DNA from: JARLGU01 sp036504535
Lineage (GTDB): Bacteria > Armatimonadota > Armatimonadia > Armatimonadales > Capsulimonadaceae
DNA length: 64,000 nt
Reading direction: 5' to 3'
NCBI GenBank assembly: GCA_036504535.1
Contig: DASXUY010000021.1
Location: 1-64,000 of the forward strand
Part shown: positions 1 to 8,208 of the stretch, piece after piece
Position numbering within the stretch: the stretch's first letter is position 1
Layout of the letters: the number at the start of each line of letters is the position of its first letter
Program-made: the position numbers and the translations under genes
The notes under the pieces: generated by a model
The model's input: only the letters and a program-made list of their open reading frames with translations
What the model was told of the DNA's origin: nothing
The model's database searches: none

Positions 1-2
1 CA

Positions 3-137
3 AACGCCGAAAGGCTGAACGGAAGCATACAGCACATCAAAGCAAGTGCCAGAGGCTATCGAAAGTTCGCCAGCTTCAGGATTGCAGTCCTATTCCATTT
101 AGGAAAACTTGACCTCTACCCACACAAAAGTTTATAG
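3..137 (+). CDS. ISL3-like transposase, C-terminal 44 residues (partial at window edge)
   Basis: The reading frame enters from the left window edge and stops at 135-137. The visible tail contains N-x-x-R-L-N, I-K-A-S-A-R-G-Y-R and F-x-x-F-R motifs, which resemble the very C-terminus of ISL3/IS204-type DDE transposases, where an asparagine/lysine-rich helix is followed by a GFR-like turn. Nothing upstream is visible, so intactness cannot be judged. A 12-bp sequence, TTTATAGAACCC, occurs just after the stop (131-142) and again at 302-313, perhaps related to the end of the element. The family call rests on a short stretch. Confidence 0.55.
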   Translation, partial: NAERLNGSIQHIKASARGYRKFASFRIAVLFHLGKLDLYPHKSL

Positions 138-421
138 AACCCTATTTTTTGCGCAAAATTGTGAGCTTCGCTACAGAGCGAGCGCACCGGGTTGTCGCCG
201 TTTTGGGCGTGCGTAATTGGCGCCACGGGTGGTGTCGTTCTCAAGGTATTGTCAAGTCGGTTCATAGTACTATTGTACCATGTATATGTCTATATGACAG
301 ATTTATAGAACCCATGTTTTCTTTTCACGCGGAGTGTTAGGAGGTGGAGTTTGGGGCGTTGGGATTACTGGGAGCCCCACGCGCAAAAAAGCCATGCTCT
401 ACTAGAGCATGGCTTTCGATT
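138..421. other. Intergenic stretch between transposase remnant and tRNA-Pro
   Basis: No convincing gene is seen. It holds the second copy of the 12-bp repeat TTTATAGAACCC (302-313) and, at its right end, the tRNA-Pro terminator. It is probably the 3' flank of the insertion sequence. Confidence 0.4.
385..416 (-). terminator. Rho-independent terminator of tRNA-Pro
   Basis: On the minus strand a perfect 12-bp stem (AAGCCATGCTCT with AGAGCATGGCTT, 3-base loop) is followed by a run of T. It lies six bases past the CCA end of tRNA-Pro and so ends that transcript. Confidence 0.85.
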
Positions 422-498
<77 letters not shown>

Positions 499-542
499 AT
501 GTGTTTCGCGTTTTGGAGCTGAAACTCAACCGACCGACGAGG

Positions 543-572
543 ATATTACCCCATACTCGCGGTCGTTTGCAA
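543..572 (-). promoter_or_regulatory. Sigma-70-type promoter of tRNA-Pro
   Basis: On the minus strand TTGCAA (567-572) and TAATAT (543-548) are separated by 18 bp, placing the start of transcription about 35-40 bases upstream of the mature tRNA 5' end. Confidence 0.55.
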
Positions 573-615
573 GGGTTTCGGGCGCGGACTTGCAGCGATT
601 CGCGATTCGTGGTCG

Positions 616-999
616 CTAGCTCGCTGGTTTATTCATATTGCCGTCAACCAAAAACTTCTCGTCCACAATCTTGCCATCGGCGACGGTGTAGACTGCGAGT
701 TCGGAAAGCAGGTTCCGCTTACCGGTTTTCTTTTCCGTGACGTCGAAGCCGTACTTCACGGCGAATGTATCGCCGTTCACGTACGGCCCTTCAACATCGC
801 ACCCGTGCATCTCGTAATTCGAGTGCCACCATTCATTCTTGCCGTGGACCGCATCAATCCCCTTGACCGTTGCAGGCTCGCCGTACGGCTCAGTGCTAAC
901 GATATTGGGCGAATAGTACTTCTCGCTCGCTTCGGTCAGCTTGCATTCTTTGACCAAAGACACCAAACCAGTCGCTACTTCCTGAGTTGTTGAGGCCAT
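616..999 (-). CDS. SnoaL-like / NTF2-fold protein
   Basis: This 127-residue protein has the size and pattern of the SnoaL-like NTF2 fold: an N-terminal helix beginning with T-x-x-V-A, then alternating strands with a W-W-H-x-N-Y segment and a C-terminal strand ending K-I-V-D-E-K-F-L-V. Members are cone-shaped dimers that bind small ligands; many are unassigned and some are isomerases or cyclases. A GGAG sequence lies six bases before the ATG. It is monocistronic, facing away from the AraC gene. The substrate cannot be inferred. Confidence 0.7.
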   Translation of the reverse strand: MASTTQEVATGLVSLVKECKLTEASEKYYSPNIVSTEPYGEPATVKGIDAVHGKNEWWHSNYEMHGCDVEGPYVNGDTFAVKYGFDVTEKKTGKRNLLSELAVYTVADGKIVDEKFLVDGNMNKPAS

Positions 1000-1518
1000 T
1001 TCAGAGCTCCTTAGGGTGCCCGCCGATACATCTTTCCACTCACCGGCTGCGGGCAGCCTATGGGAGATACCCAGAATGTTCGCGCTGGAACCATCCAGCT
1101 TGCCGCGAGGCGAGTCAGCATTTGGTCTAGCGCAGTCCTATACCAAATATGTTGCAATCAATAGACTATTCAAGCCCTAGACTTGTAAATGTGGATACCG
1201 GCATACCAACCGCAGCCTCTCACGAGGATCTACCGCTCCGTGGCGGGGGTTGGCGACAATTTTTTCGGCGAACGTCTCCTCGAAGGCGGCCCCAAACAGG
1301 GGGCAGGACGCCACGATTGGGATGACGGGTTTGGGAATGTGACGAAAGGCTGGGCGGCTCCTACGCCGCGAACAAGTGGTGCCACCTTCTGCGGGCCATT
1401 CCCCAGGCTTGGTTCGTTCGGAGTTGTGGCAATAGGCAAATCAGCTGCCTCAGTAATGAATCACACCCCATCGTGTGGGCGCGCAGGAGGTGCGGCCAGG
1501 GATGGCGAATGGGGCGCA
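1000..1518. other. Divergent intergenic region between SnoaL-like gene and AraC regulator
   Basis: It must contain the upstream regions of both divergent genes. The AraC frame stays open back to 1189, but the upstream part has an atypical, arginine- and glycine-rich composition and reads as non-coding. I see no clear RNA gene or strong promoter pair. Confidence 0.35.
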
Positions 1519-2415
1519 ATGGATATGCCACGGGATATCAATGCAACGTGGACCGGGATGGATGCGATCAGGCCGTTGCTGCGCTATGCCAACTTCTACG
1601 ACGCTGCACCTGGTGGCGAGTTCGGGCCGCGGTATATCGCCGATTACCAGTTGCTGTTCGTCCAGAGCGGCGAAGGCGCGGCAATGGTTGGCGACGAAAC
1701 GTTCAACCTTTTCGCGGGAGATATCGTGTTTTACGGACCCAATATACGCCACCGTGTTGTTTCCAGCACTCGATCGCCCCTTCGACTGCTGGGGCTCCAT
1801 TTCCTTTTCGATAGCGACACTCTTAATCGCACAGGTTTGCCGCACAGCGGCAGCATTAGCGACTCTCCGTTCGCGTGTGCGAATGTCGCGCTGGCATGCC
1901 CGCTGGCACCGGTTCCACCTCCATGGGTGCGGCCAACGTCGTCGGCCGAGTTCCGTGCGCGCTTTGAAGCCATAGTCTTAAACTATGTCGCATCATCCAC
2001 GTCTCGGGCTATGGAAAAGCAGGGGCTCATGCTCCTCCTATTCGAGGCGTGGCACGACATCCTTTGTCAGGAACCATCAAGTCAAAGCCGCCCTCCGCTT
2101 GTCGACCGCGCGGTGGCCCTCATCGCCGCAGACTTGACCGGCGCTCACTCGACAGAATCGCTAGCTGCGGACCTCCACATCTCCGCAGACACGTTCGGCC
2201 GGTTGTTTCGTCGCCACACCGGGGTCACAGTACGCGAGTACATACGCTCGTGTCGCCTTACTGAGGCGCGCAAACTTCTGGTCGAAGGGAGGAACAACGT
2301 CGCCGAAGTCGCTCGTGCGGTAGGGTATGAGGACGCGTTCTATTTCTCCCGTGTTTTCCACGCCGCATATGGCGTAAGCCCGTCAGCGTTCCGCAAAAAG
2401 TTCCCTATCAGTTAG
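1519..2415 (+). CDS. AraC-family transcriptional regulator with N-terminal cupin
   Basis: This protein of about 298 residues has an N-terminal cupin-like sensor (G-x-x-F-x-x-F-A-G-D-I-V-F-Y-G-P-N-I-x-H at about 60-80) and two C-terminal helix-turn-helices. The second has the family signature with V-A-R-A-V-G-Y-E-D-A-F-Y-F-S-R-V-F and P-S-A-F-R-K-K. The start at MDMPRDIN was chosen because the upstream open frame does not look coding; 1456 is an alternative. It lies just upstream of, and co-directional with, a UroD-like and a PhyH-like gene, so it is the likely regulator of that small-molecule pathway. The ligand is unknown. Confidence 0.85.
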   Translation: MDMPRDINATWTGMDAIRPLLRYANFYDAAPGGEFGPRYIADYQLLFVQSGEGAAMVGDETFNLFAGDIVFYGPNIRHRVVSSTRSPLRLLGLHFLFDSDTLNRTGLPHSGSISDSPFACANVALACPLAPVPPPWVRPTSSAEFRARFEAIVLNYVASSTSRAMEKQGLMLLLFEAWHDILCQEPSSQSRPPLVDRAVALIAADLTGAHSTESLAADLHISADTFGRLFRRHTGVTVREYIRSCRLTEARKLLVEGRNNVAEVARAVGYEDAFYFSRVFHAAYGVSPSAFRKKFPIS

Positions 2416-2531
2416 CTTATAAACGTACTCATCCCGCGTTTGTCCAGGTACTTCCGCGCTGGTACATTCCCTCGTCGCCTGTTTCGATGGTATTGTTAAG
2501 CTGTTGTCCATATCAACTTGCGAGGCATGCC

Positions 2532-3608
2532 GTGGCACTTGAACTAACTTCGCGCGAACGCGTTCTTGCATCGATTCACCATTCGGAGCCGGATCGAGTT
2601 CCAATCGACTACGTCGGAAACAGCGGCATCACGCGGCGACTGATGGCGCATTTCGAATGCGCCACATTTGACAGCCTGTTGGACTTTTTGAACGTTGACT
2701 TCCGGGGTGTTGGCGCACCCTACATCGGCCCGCGACTCCATGCCGAAGTGGACGGGGTCAATGTGGACCCTTGCTGGGGAACGCAAACCATATGGATCGA
2801 GCATGAGAGCGGCGGCTATAACGATTATTTTGGCTGGCCATTGCGGGACGCGTCGCCAGAGACCCTGGCGAGTTGGCCGATGCCGTCTCCCGACGATTTC
2901 GACTACGCTGCCGTGGCTGACCAGATAGGGCGGCACCGTGGTCGCTGCATTGTGATCGGACACGCCGGTGTCGCCGATATCATCAACAGCACCGGAATGA
3001 TCAGGACAATGGAACGGACCCTGCTTGACCTTGCGGAAGAGGACGAAGCGGCGCTGGCGTATATCGACTGGCGTCTCGATATCCAGCTTGAGTGGCTGCG
3101 GCGCACCCTGGAGGCTGGCAAGGGACGTATCGACATCCTGTACATTGGCGAAGACCTCGGCACGCAGATCGGGCCGATGATCAGCCTTCCGATGTACCGG
3201 CGCCTGCTGCGGCCACGGCATCAGCGTTTCGTCGATCTCGCGAAATCGTTCGATATCCCGGTGATGTTCCACTCGTGCGGGTCGAGCAGCTGGGCGTTTG
3301 AGGATTTTATCGAGATGGGCGTCTCCATCATCGACACGCTACAACCCGAAGCCGCGGGGATGGAGCCCAGTTCCCTGAAGCAGCGATTTGGCGATAGGTT
3401 GACGTTCCATGGCTGCATCAGCACGGCAGGCCCGGTGGCATACGGAACCGTTGACGAGGTCACCGAATACTGCCGGGCGACGCTCGTGACAATGATGCCG
3501 GGCGGCGGCTACTGCTTTGCCCCGACACATGCGTTGCAGGACAACTCGCCTACCGAAAACGTTGTCGCCATGTACGAGGCTGCGATGCGATACGGGCGGT
3601 ATGGGTGA
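2532..3608 (+). CDS. Uroporphyrinogen decarboxylase-like (UROD/MtaA superfamily) protein
   Basis: The roughly 358-residue protein matches the UROD fold used both by heme UroD and by corrinoid-dependent methyltransferases (MtaA, CmuA type). It opens with T-S-R-E-R-V-L-A-S-I-H-H-x-E-P-D-R-V-P, typical of the methyltransferase-like branch. It also has M-F-H-S-C-G-S and L-T-F-H-G-C-I-S, whose His and Cys could bind zinc as in MtaA. A GTG start at 2532 is favoured because GAGG sits six bases before it. It follows an AraC regulator and precedes a PhyH dioxygenase after about 350 bp. True heme UroD is unlikely; the physiological methyl donor is unknown. Confidence 0.75.
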   Translation: MALELTSRERVLASIHHSEPDRVPIDYVGNSGITRRLMAHFECATFDSLLDFLNVDFRGVGAPYIGPRLHAEVDGVNVDPCWGTQTIWIEHESGGYNDYFGWPLRDASPETLASWPMPSPDDFDYAAVADQIGRHRGRCIVIGHAGVADIINSTGMIRTMERTLLDLAEEDEAALAYIDWRLDIQLEWLRRTLEAGKGRIDILYIGEDLGTQIGPMISLPMYRRLLRPRHQRFVDLAKSFDIPVMFHSCGSSSWAFEDFIEMGVSIIDTLQPEAAGMEPSSLKQRFGDRLTFHGCISTAGPVAYGTVDEVTEYCRATLVTMMPGGGYCFAPTHALQDNSPTENVVAMYEAAMRYGRYG

Positions 3609-3956
3609 GATGGGTGAGATGAGTAGAAAGAGTGCGCGGCGATTTGCCTTGGTGGGTGGCAACAACCTCATCCCCAACCCTTCTCCTAAGATAAGGAGAA
3701 GGGAGCCAGAAAGAATCTGGCAGCACGCCATTTTTTAATTTCGGGGAAACGATGTGTCATATGGTGTGTTTAGGTTCCATATCTAAGCCTCAGATACCGA
3801 GTGCTTGGCCGGATTAGGAAGGACAGGTCCCTCGGACCTGCAGGAAGCGCTCGTAATTGGGCAAGTATCTCAACAGTACCGGACATAAGAATATCCATGG
3901 CACTAGAATCGCCCCGGTAATTGACAACACCTTGCTAGTGTTGACGAACTAACTAT
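3609..3956. other. Intergenic region with dispersed repeat copy
   Basis: It contains a copy of the genome-dispersed palindrome (3665-3710) and a smaller hairpin around 3820-3835 (AGGTCC...GGACCT). No gene is supported. Confidence 0.5.
3665..3710. repeat. Dispersed palindromic repeat, copy 1
   Basis: It begins CCTCA-CCCC-like and folds as CCCTTCTCCT / AGGAGAAGGG around a short loop, followed by GAGCCAGA. Related copies lie at 16204, 18103 and 23283. All four sit between genes and begin with CCTCA followed by a C-rich lead and a TCTCC/GGAGA stem. Confidence 0.8.
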
Positions 3957-4880
3957 ATGGCAAAATCGGCTCCATACAAGAACTCGATGCGGTTACTCGA
4001 ATTCGATGATCGCGACGCTCTCGTGGCACGCGCCGAGCGTGACGGGTACCTGTTCTTCCGCAACGTGCTGCCTGCGGGCGATGTCAATGCGGTTCGGGCT
4101 GACATTCTGCGTGTCGTGGACCGCTACGGCTGGCGGACGGCGGGGCAGGATTCGCTCGGGGGGCACATGGATGTCGCGGCGATCAACAGGGTGGCCGATG
4201 AGCAGATGCGGCTCGATATTGGGGTCAGCGCGGCGGCGTACGATGATGTGCAGCGCCTAGAAAGCGTTCACGCGCTCCCGCATAATCCCCGCCTGATTGC
4301 GCTTTTCGAACGGCTTTTTAACACAGAGGTGCTGGTGCACCCGCGACATATTATCCGCATGATGACGCCACACCGAAGCCTCGTCCCTACCCCACCGCAC
4401 CAGGATTTCCCGCTTATCCAGGGGACGCCAGCAACGTGGACCTGCTGGTTCCCGCTGGGAGACTGCCCGCGCGATCTCGGCTCGCTTACTGTCCTGCGCG
4501 GCTCGCACAAGCGCGGGTACCTGCCCGTCAGCTCGGCGGCAGGCGCTGGCAATATTGCGGTGCAGCTTTGCCATACGGAGACCGATTGGGTATCCGGCGA
4601 TTTCGAAGTGGGCGATATCCTGACGTTCCCCAGCTACACGGTCCACAAAGCGTTGCCGAACAAGCATCCTGAGCAGATTCGGCTGTCGATGGATGTGCGC
4701 TACCAGGCGGCTGATGACGTGATCGAGGAGAAGTCGCTGCTCCCGCACTGCGCGTTAACGTGGGACGAGATCTATCGCGACTGGAGCAGCGAGGAGTTGC
4801 AGTACTACTGGCGCAAATACGCGCTTGAGCGGTCCGAGTGGAACCCAGATTTGTTCAAGCCAGGGAGGCGGATTTGCTAG
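3957..4880 (+). CDS. Phytanoyl-CoA dioxygenase (PhyH)-family protein
   Basis: The 307-residue protein has the Fe(II)/2-oxoglutarate dioxygenase facial triad of PhyH proteins: H-x-D in the P-P-H-Q-D-F segment (about 143-148), a distal His in T-V-H-K-A-L-P-N-K (about 225), and the 2-oxoglutarate-binding Arg in R-L-S-M-D-V-R-Y (about 240). G-S-L-T-V-L-R-G-S-H is also family-typical. It probably hydroxylates a small metabolite, possibly in the pathway that includes the UroD-like neighbour. No clear ribosome-binding site precedes 3957; the second Met (11 residues on) is an alternative start. Confidence 0.82.
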   Translation: MAKSAPYKNSMRLLEFDDRDALVARAERDGYLFFRNVLPAGDVNAVRADILRVVDRYGWRTAGQDSLGGHMDVAAINRVADEQMRLDIGVSAAAYDDVQRLESVHALPHNPRLIALFERLFNTEVLVHPRHIIRMMTPHRSLVPTPPHQDFPLIQGTPATWTCWFPLGDCPRDLGSLTVLRGSHKRGYLPVSSAAGAGNIAVQLCHTETDWVSGDFEVGDILTFPSYTVHKALPNKHPEQIRLSMDVRYQAADDVIEEKSLLPHCALTWDEIYRDWSSEELQYYWRKYALERSEWNPDLFKPGRRIC

Positions 4881-4914
4881 TGACAGGAATTGCGAGTTAA
4901 ACCGAGCACCAGGT

Positions 4915-5397
4915 ATGATGCCAGTAATGCAGACAATGGACCGGCTCGCGATCTTGCTTGCGTCGCCGATGGACAAAGACTGGACATGGTGGCCGTTCCT
5001 TCACCTTCGCCCTAATCGCAATCGCACGTTACCTCTCTGGGTGTGGCCAGCGTTGATGATTGCGAGCTACGTTGCGGCGGTGCCAGTCATTGCATTTGTG
5101 TTCACGCGCTCATCGGTTCCACCCGGCGCATCATACATAGAACTTACGTATATCTACGCCCAATCGGTCGCTTACGTTGTCGTCTCGAAAGATCTCCGCA
5201 CTAGCTGGACCATCGCGCTATTCGTCGCCGGATTCCTGTACGGCGGTCCGCTATGGGCGTGGAACCGTCGCGCACGGCGGTTGGCTCGGTCGCCGGAGCT
5301 GTCCCAGCAGCCCAACGACCCCGCGTTCGGCGAAGGCACGTGGCCGCCTCCTCCTGAGGCCACGCCGCAGGATGATAAGACTACTCGTCGATCTTAA
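4915..5397 (+). CDS. Small membrane protein, unrecognised
   Basis: About 160 residues with two hydrophobic segments (around 25-48 and 100-120) and a charged, proline-rich C-terminal tail rich in arginine and acidic residues. The start is uncertain; ATG codons at 4915, 4918, 4927 and 4936 are in frame and an AGG precedes the first pair. The gene starts 34 bases after the PhyH stop and may be co-transcribed. I do not recognise a family. Confidence 0.5.
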   Translation: MMPVMQTMDRLAILLASPMDKDWTWWPFLHLRPNRNRTLPLWVWPALMIASYVAAVPVIAFVFTRSSVPPGASYIELTYIYAQSVAYVVVSKDLRTSWTIALFVAGFLYGGPLWAWNRRARRLARSPELSQQPNDPAFGEGTWPPPPEATPQDDKTTRRS

Positions 5398-5463
5398 GTC
5401 CGGTCAAAGCCGTTCTCACCGCTGCCGAAATAGACCGTTCAATGTCGTCCAAGCATTGTGCGG

Positions 5464-5934
5464 TCAACCCTTGCGCTTCTTGAATGACCATCGAAAGGAC
5501 TGTTCACGTTCAGCATCCAAGCTCCCCAGTCCGGATATCCAACTTCGAAACGCAATCATTATAAACACAGGAATAAAGATCCCTGCCATCGCAATTGATC
5601 CTGCCTCATTGTCATACGCTGGCTTGGGATCACCAATAACCGCGCTAATTGGTGCCGTTCTATCGTAATATAGTGTGACTGGCGCTCCTGGATAGAGGTC
5701 GGCTGCATCAGGGTTAGGCAGTTCAACATTATCGAGAATCGTGTATGCCTTGCCATCGACAACGTAACGACATCGGACTCGATTGTGGTTGCTGAGTTGC
5801 ATCTCTGTTACGACCCCTGTCGTCCTGACTCCACGCTGGCAAAGTCCGCTGTAACGGTTGTCAACGAACTGGCTCACCGCGAAACCTATCGCCGCACCAA
5901 GAATACAAATATAAACAAAGACGCGATTGCCCAT
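5464..5934 (-). CDS. DUF3592-like membrane protein
   Basis: The 156-residue protein starts with a transmembrane helix, continues with a small beta-rich domain (R-T-T-G-V-V-T-E-M ... R-C-R-Y-V-V-D-G-K-A-Y ... Y-P-G-A-P-V-T-L-Y-Y-D) and ends with a second helix. That arrangement and the Y-P-G-x-x-V-x-V-x-Y-x-P/D motif are typical of DUF3592 proteins, whose function is unknown. The start at 5934 is supported by GGAG eight bases upstream. It converges on the preceding membrane protein gene. Confidence 0.65.
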   Translation of the reverse strand: MGNRVFVYICILGAAIGFAVSQFVDNRYSGLCQRGVRTTGVVTEMQLSNHNRVRCRYVVDGKAYTILDNVELPNPDAADLYPGAPVTLYYDRTAPISAVIGDPKPAYDNEAGSIAMAGIFIPVFIMIAFRSWISGLGSLDAEREQSFRWSFKKRKG

Positions 5935-6255
5935 TTCATCTCCAGTACACGAAGGTCCCCCGGGATAATCGAAAGCCATTCTCCTCCTGGAACACCGGGG
6001 GGTCGATGCTCATCGGAACCAGCATCTGTGCGCATCTTCGCGGGCGCCCGCTGCTTAAGGAAAAATAGGCCAAAACATATCTGTATATAAGGACACCAAG
6101 GATTTTCGTTTGTTGCACGCCGCGACAACGACTGAACCGTACCAGGAGCTTCTCCCGAGGCATAACTGAGTGCATATTTACGCATCCTCTGTTATAGGTT
6201 GAAACGGCACGATGTCAGATTTGACATACACGACGATTTCGGATAGAATGACTTT
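5935..6255. other. Divergent intergenic region upstream of higBA-like genes
   Basis: No gene is supported. Its right end carries the promoter and operator of the toxin-antitoxin genes. Confidence 0.45.
6212..6249 (+). promoter_or_regulatory. Promoter and autoregulatory operator of higBA-like operon
   Basis: TTGACA (6221-6226) and TAGAAT (6244-6249) have the ideal 17-bp spacing. The inverted repeat ATGTCA-GATT-TGACAT (6212-6227) covers the -35 box, as expected for HigA/XRE autorepression. The predicted transcription start falls at or within a base or two of the toxin ATG at 6256, so the message may be leaderless. Confidence 0.75.
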
Positions 6256-6585
6256 ATGGTGGATAAAGATATCGTATGGTTGCACGGTGAGGTCAAGACA
6301 CCGCCGTTTTCAACTGAGGCCAGGGTTGAGGCCGGATATCTGCTTCGGTTGTTGCAGAGTGGCATCAAATTGACGATGCCGCACTCGCGACCTATGCCAA
6401 ATATTGGCACTAGATGCCATGAACTCCGGATCATAGACAGTTTAGGTACATGGCGCATCATATACCGTATTGACGATCGGGCGGTGCTAATTGGAGACGT
6501 TTTCTTGAAAAAGACGCAAGCGACACCAGACTCCGTTATAGAGCGCTGCAAAGCGCGCTTTCGAGATTACGATGACGAGGGATAA
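6256..6585 (+). CDS. HigB-like toxin (RelE/ParE superfamily, phage Gp49-like)
   Basis: This 109-residue protein has the Gp49-like/HigB core: V-K-T-P-P-F-S ... A-G-Y-L-L-R-L-L-Q-x-G ... M-P-H-S-R-P-M-P-N-I-G ... H-E-L-R-I-I-D ... W-R-I-I-Y-R-I-D ... F-L-K-K-T. Relatives are mRNA interferases that cleave translated mRNA on the ribosome. The toxin gene comes first, as in higBA-type systems, and is followed at once by an XRE antitoxin. No ribosome-binding site is visible, in line with the predicted leaderless start. Confidence 0.85.
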   Translation: MVDKDIVWLHGEVKTPPFSTEARVEAGYLLRLLQSGIKLTMPHSRPMPNIGTRCHELRIIDSLGTWRIIYRIDDRAVLIGDVFLKKTQATPDSVIERCKARFRDYDDEG

Positions 6586-6586
6586 T

Positions 6587-6916
6587 ATGGGACTAACTCA
6601 GGCTGAAATTGAAAAAGCAGAGCGTAAGGGCTGGAAGGTTGGAACCGTCACCGAGTTCCTTGGCCTATCACCCGAAGAGGAGTTGAACATAGAAATGCGG
6701 CTGCGGCTGACGATGCTGCTCCGCGAAAGGCGAACTGGCCTTAAAATATCGCAACGCGCTTTCGCTAAACGCCTAGGCTCCAGCCAGTCGCGGGTCGCTA
6801 AAATCGAAGCGAACGACCCTTCGGTCTCGCTCGATCTCTTGATTAAAGCTGTAGGCGCAACTGGAGCAACAATCAGTGATGTTGCCGACGCTATTTCTCA
6901 AGGTACGCATCCATGA
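6587..6916 (+). CDS. HigA-like XRE-family antitoxin
   Basis: About 109 residues with a central helix-turn-helix (L-K-I-S-Q-R-A-F-A-K-R-L-G-S-S-Q-S-R-V-A-K-I-E). The ATG at 6587 is preferred because GAGG lies six bases upstream and it places the gene directly after the toxin stop; an upstream ATG at 6572 would overlap the toxin. It should neutralise the HigB-like toxin and repress the operon at the ATGTCA/TGACAT palindrome. Confidence 0.88.
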   Translation: MGLTQAEIEKAERKGWKVGTVTEFLGLSPEEELNIEMRLRLTMLLRERRTGLKISQRAFAKRLGSSQSRVAKIEANDPSVSLDLLIKAVGATGATISDVADAISQGTHP

Positions 6917-7341
6917 CAGCTAATTGCGCGAATACCGACGCCTGGGAGATAATCCCTGGCGCAGATGAACTCAGGAGCATATATGGTTATTGGCCGACGC
7001 TTCACGATGCGATCATTTACGATTTCTCGGTTAGCAACTTGAACTCAAATGTTCAAATGAGTATCGAATACGAAGATTTGGTTAACGATGGCAGCGGCGA
7101 AGTGGTCACGTCATTCGATATGGATTGGGTCGGCGTCACCTCGTGCAAACTACGCCTTATGGAGCCAAGCCTCTACGGCGTCACTATTCAACATGTAAAC
7201 GGTCTATATCTGACCACGTTCGTTCCGTACGAATGGGGCTGTGATGGGACGATTGAAGCGCAATCGATTCAATTCTCGAACATTGAACGGCTACCGGAAC
7301 GTCAAGTGAGCTCTGGCCTTCGGATCGATGTACGACCGTGA
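6913..7341 (+). CDS. Imm50-like protein, third gene of the toxin-antitoxin operon
   Basis: The 142-residue protein overlaps the antitoxin stop by four bases (ATGA), so it is probably translationally coupled. It has the signature I-P-G-A-D-E-L-R-S-I-Y-G-Y-W-P-T-L-H-D-A-I-I near its N-terminus, as in the immunity protein 50 family, followed by strands of a small beta-rich domain. Imm50-like proteins are predicted to protect against polymorphic toxins; here the job is unknown. A chance neighbour and a third toxin-antitoxin component are both possible. Confidence 0.6.
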   Translation: MTANCANTDAWEIIPGADELRSIYGYWPTLHDAIIYDFSVSNLNSNVQMSIEYEDLVNDGSGEVVTSFDMDWVGVTSCKLRLMEPSLYGVTIQHVNGLYLTTFVPYEWGCDGTIEAQSIQFSNIERLPERQVSSGLRIDVRP

Positions 7342-7404
7342 TCCACGCCAATTGAGTTTGGCTCACACTTGAAAGAATCACAGACCACCCTTCGATATAG
7401 TCAA

Positions 7405-7436
7405 GCCCCTCAACCATACAGTCGAGGGGCCAGATT
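7405..7436. terminator. Stem-loop between convergent Imm50-like and sdhB genes
   Basis: GCCCCTC and GAGGGGC pair around a 12-base loop, with a T-rich run (ATTTTAG) on the plus side. It can serve the plus-strand toxin-antitoxin operon and perhaps also sdhCAB. Confidence 0.6.
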
Positions 7437-7463
7437 TTAGTGTCGTTCTTGCGCGCTGCGATC

Positions 7464-8204
7464 TTACTTCTTCCCGGCACCGATCAGCTTGCGGAAGGCT
7501 TTGCCGATGGGGTCGTAGAACTCGTCGACGACTCGTTCCTTGAGCGGTATGATCGCGTTGTCGGTGATCTTGATGTGCTCGGGGCAGACTTCGGTGCAGC
7601 ATTTGGTGATGTTGCAGTAGCCCAGACCCAGCTTGTCCTTGATCATCGGGATGCGGTCTTCGACGTCCAGCGGGTGCATTTCGAGGCTTGCAGCCCTAAT
7701 GAACCAGCGCGGGCCGCCGAACACTTCGTGCTTTCCGTGGTCACGGAGCACGTGGCACGTGTCCTGGCACAGGAAGCACTCAATGCACTTGCGGAACTCT
7801 TGCGGACGATCCACATCTTCCTGGAACATCTTCCAGTCGGTGCCGGGCTTGGGCTTGAACGGCGGGATCGACTTGTTGACCTTGTAGTTGAACGACACAT
7901 CGGTCACAAGGTCCTTGATGATCGGGAACGCTCTCATGGGGCGCACCGTGACAGGCTTCGTGGTGTCGAGACTGTCGAGGCGCGTCTTGCACATCAGCGC
8001 GGGCTTGCCGTTGATTTCGGCAGAGCAAGAGCCGCACTTGGCGGCCTTGCAGTTCCAGCGAATCGCGAGGTCAGGCGCGACCGTTTCCTGGATACGGAAC
8101 ATGGCGTCGAGCACCACCATTCCTTCGCCAACGGTAACGCTGTAGTCGACCTCTTCCCCACCCTCGGCGTTGCCGCGAAATACTCTGAATTTAACGTCGG
8201 CCAT
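7464..8204 (-). CDS. sdhB: Succinate dehydrogenase / fumarate reductase iron-sulfur subunit
   Basis: The 246-residue protein carries electrons from the flavin of SdhA to the membrane anchor. Cysteines 52, 57, 60 and 72 form the [2Fe-2S] site (C-K-A-A-K-C-G-S-C). C140, C143, C146 and C150 (C-I-E-C-F-L-C-Q-D-T-C) and C197, C202, C203 and C207 (C-N-I-T-K-C-C-T-E-V-C-P) supply the 4Fe-4S and 3Fe-4S clusters. The start at 8204 follows GGAG by seven bases. It is the last gene of sdhCAB, four bases after sdhA. The sequence does not show which direction the reaction runs; an aerobic context favours succinate oxidation. Confidence 0.95.
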   Translation of the reverse strand: MADVKFRVFRGNAEGGEEVDYSVTVGEGMVVLDAMFRIQETVAPDLAIRWNCKAAKCGSCSAEINGKPALMCKTRLDSLDTTKPVTVRPMRAFPIIKDLVTDVSFNYKVNKSIPPFKPKPGTDWKMFQEDVDRPQEFRKCIECFLCQDTCHVLRDHGKHEVFGGPRWFIRAASLEMHPLDVEDRIPMIKDKLGLGYCNITKCCTEVCPEHIKITDNAIIPLKERVVDEFYDPIGKAFRKLIGAGKK

Positions 8205-8208
8205 TTTG

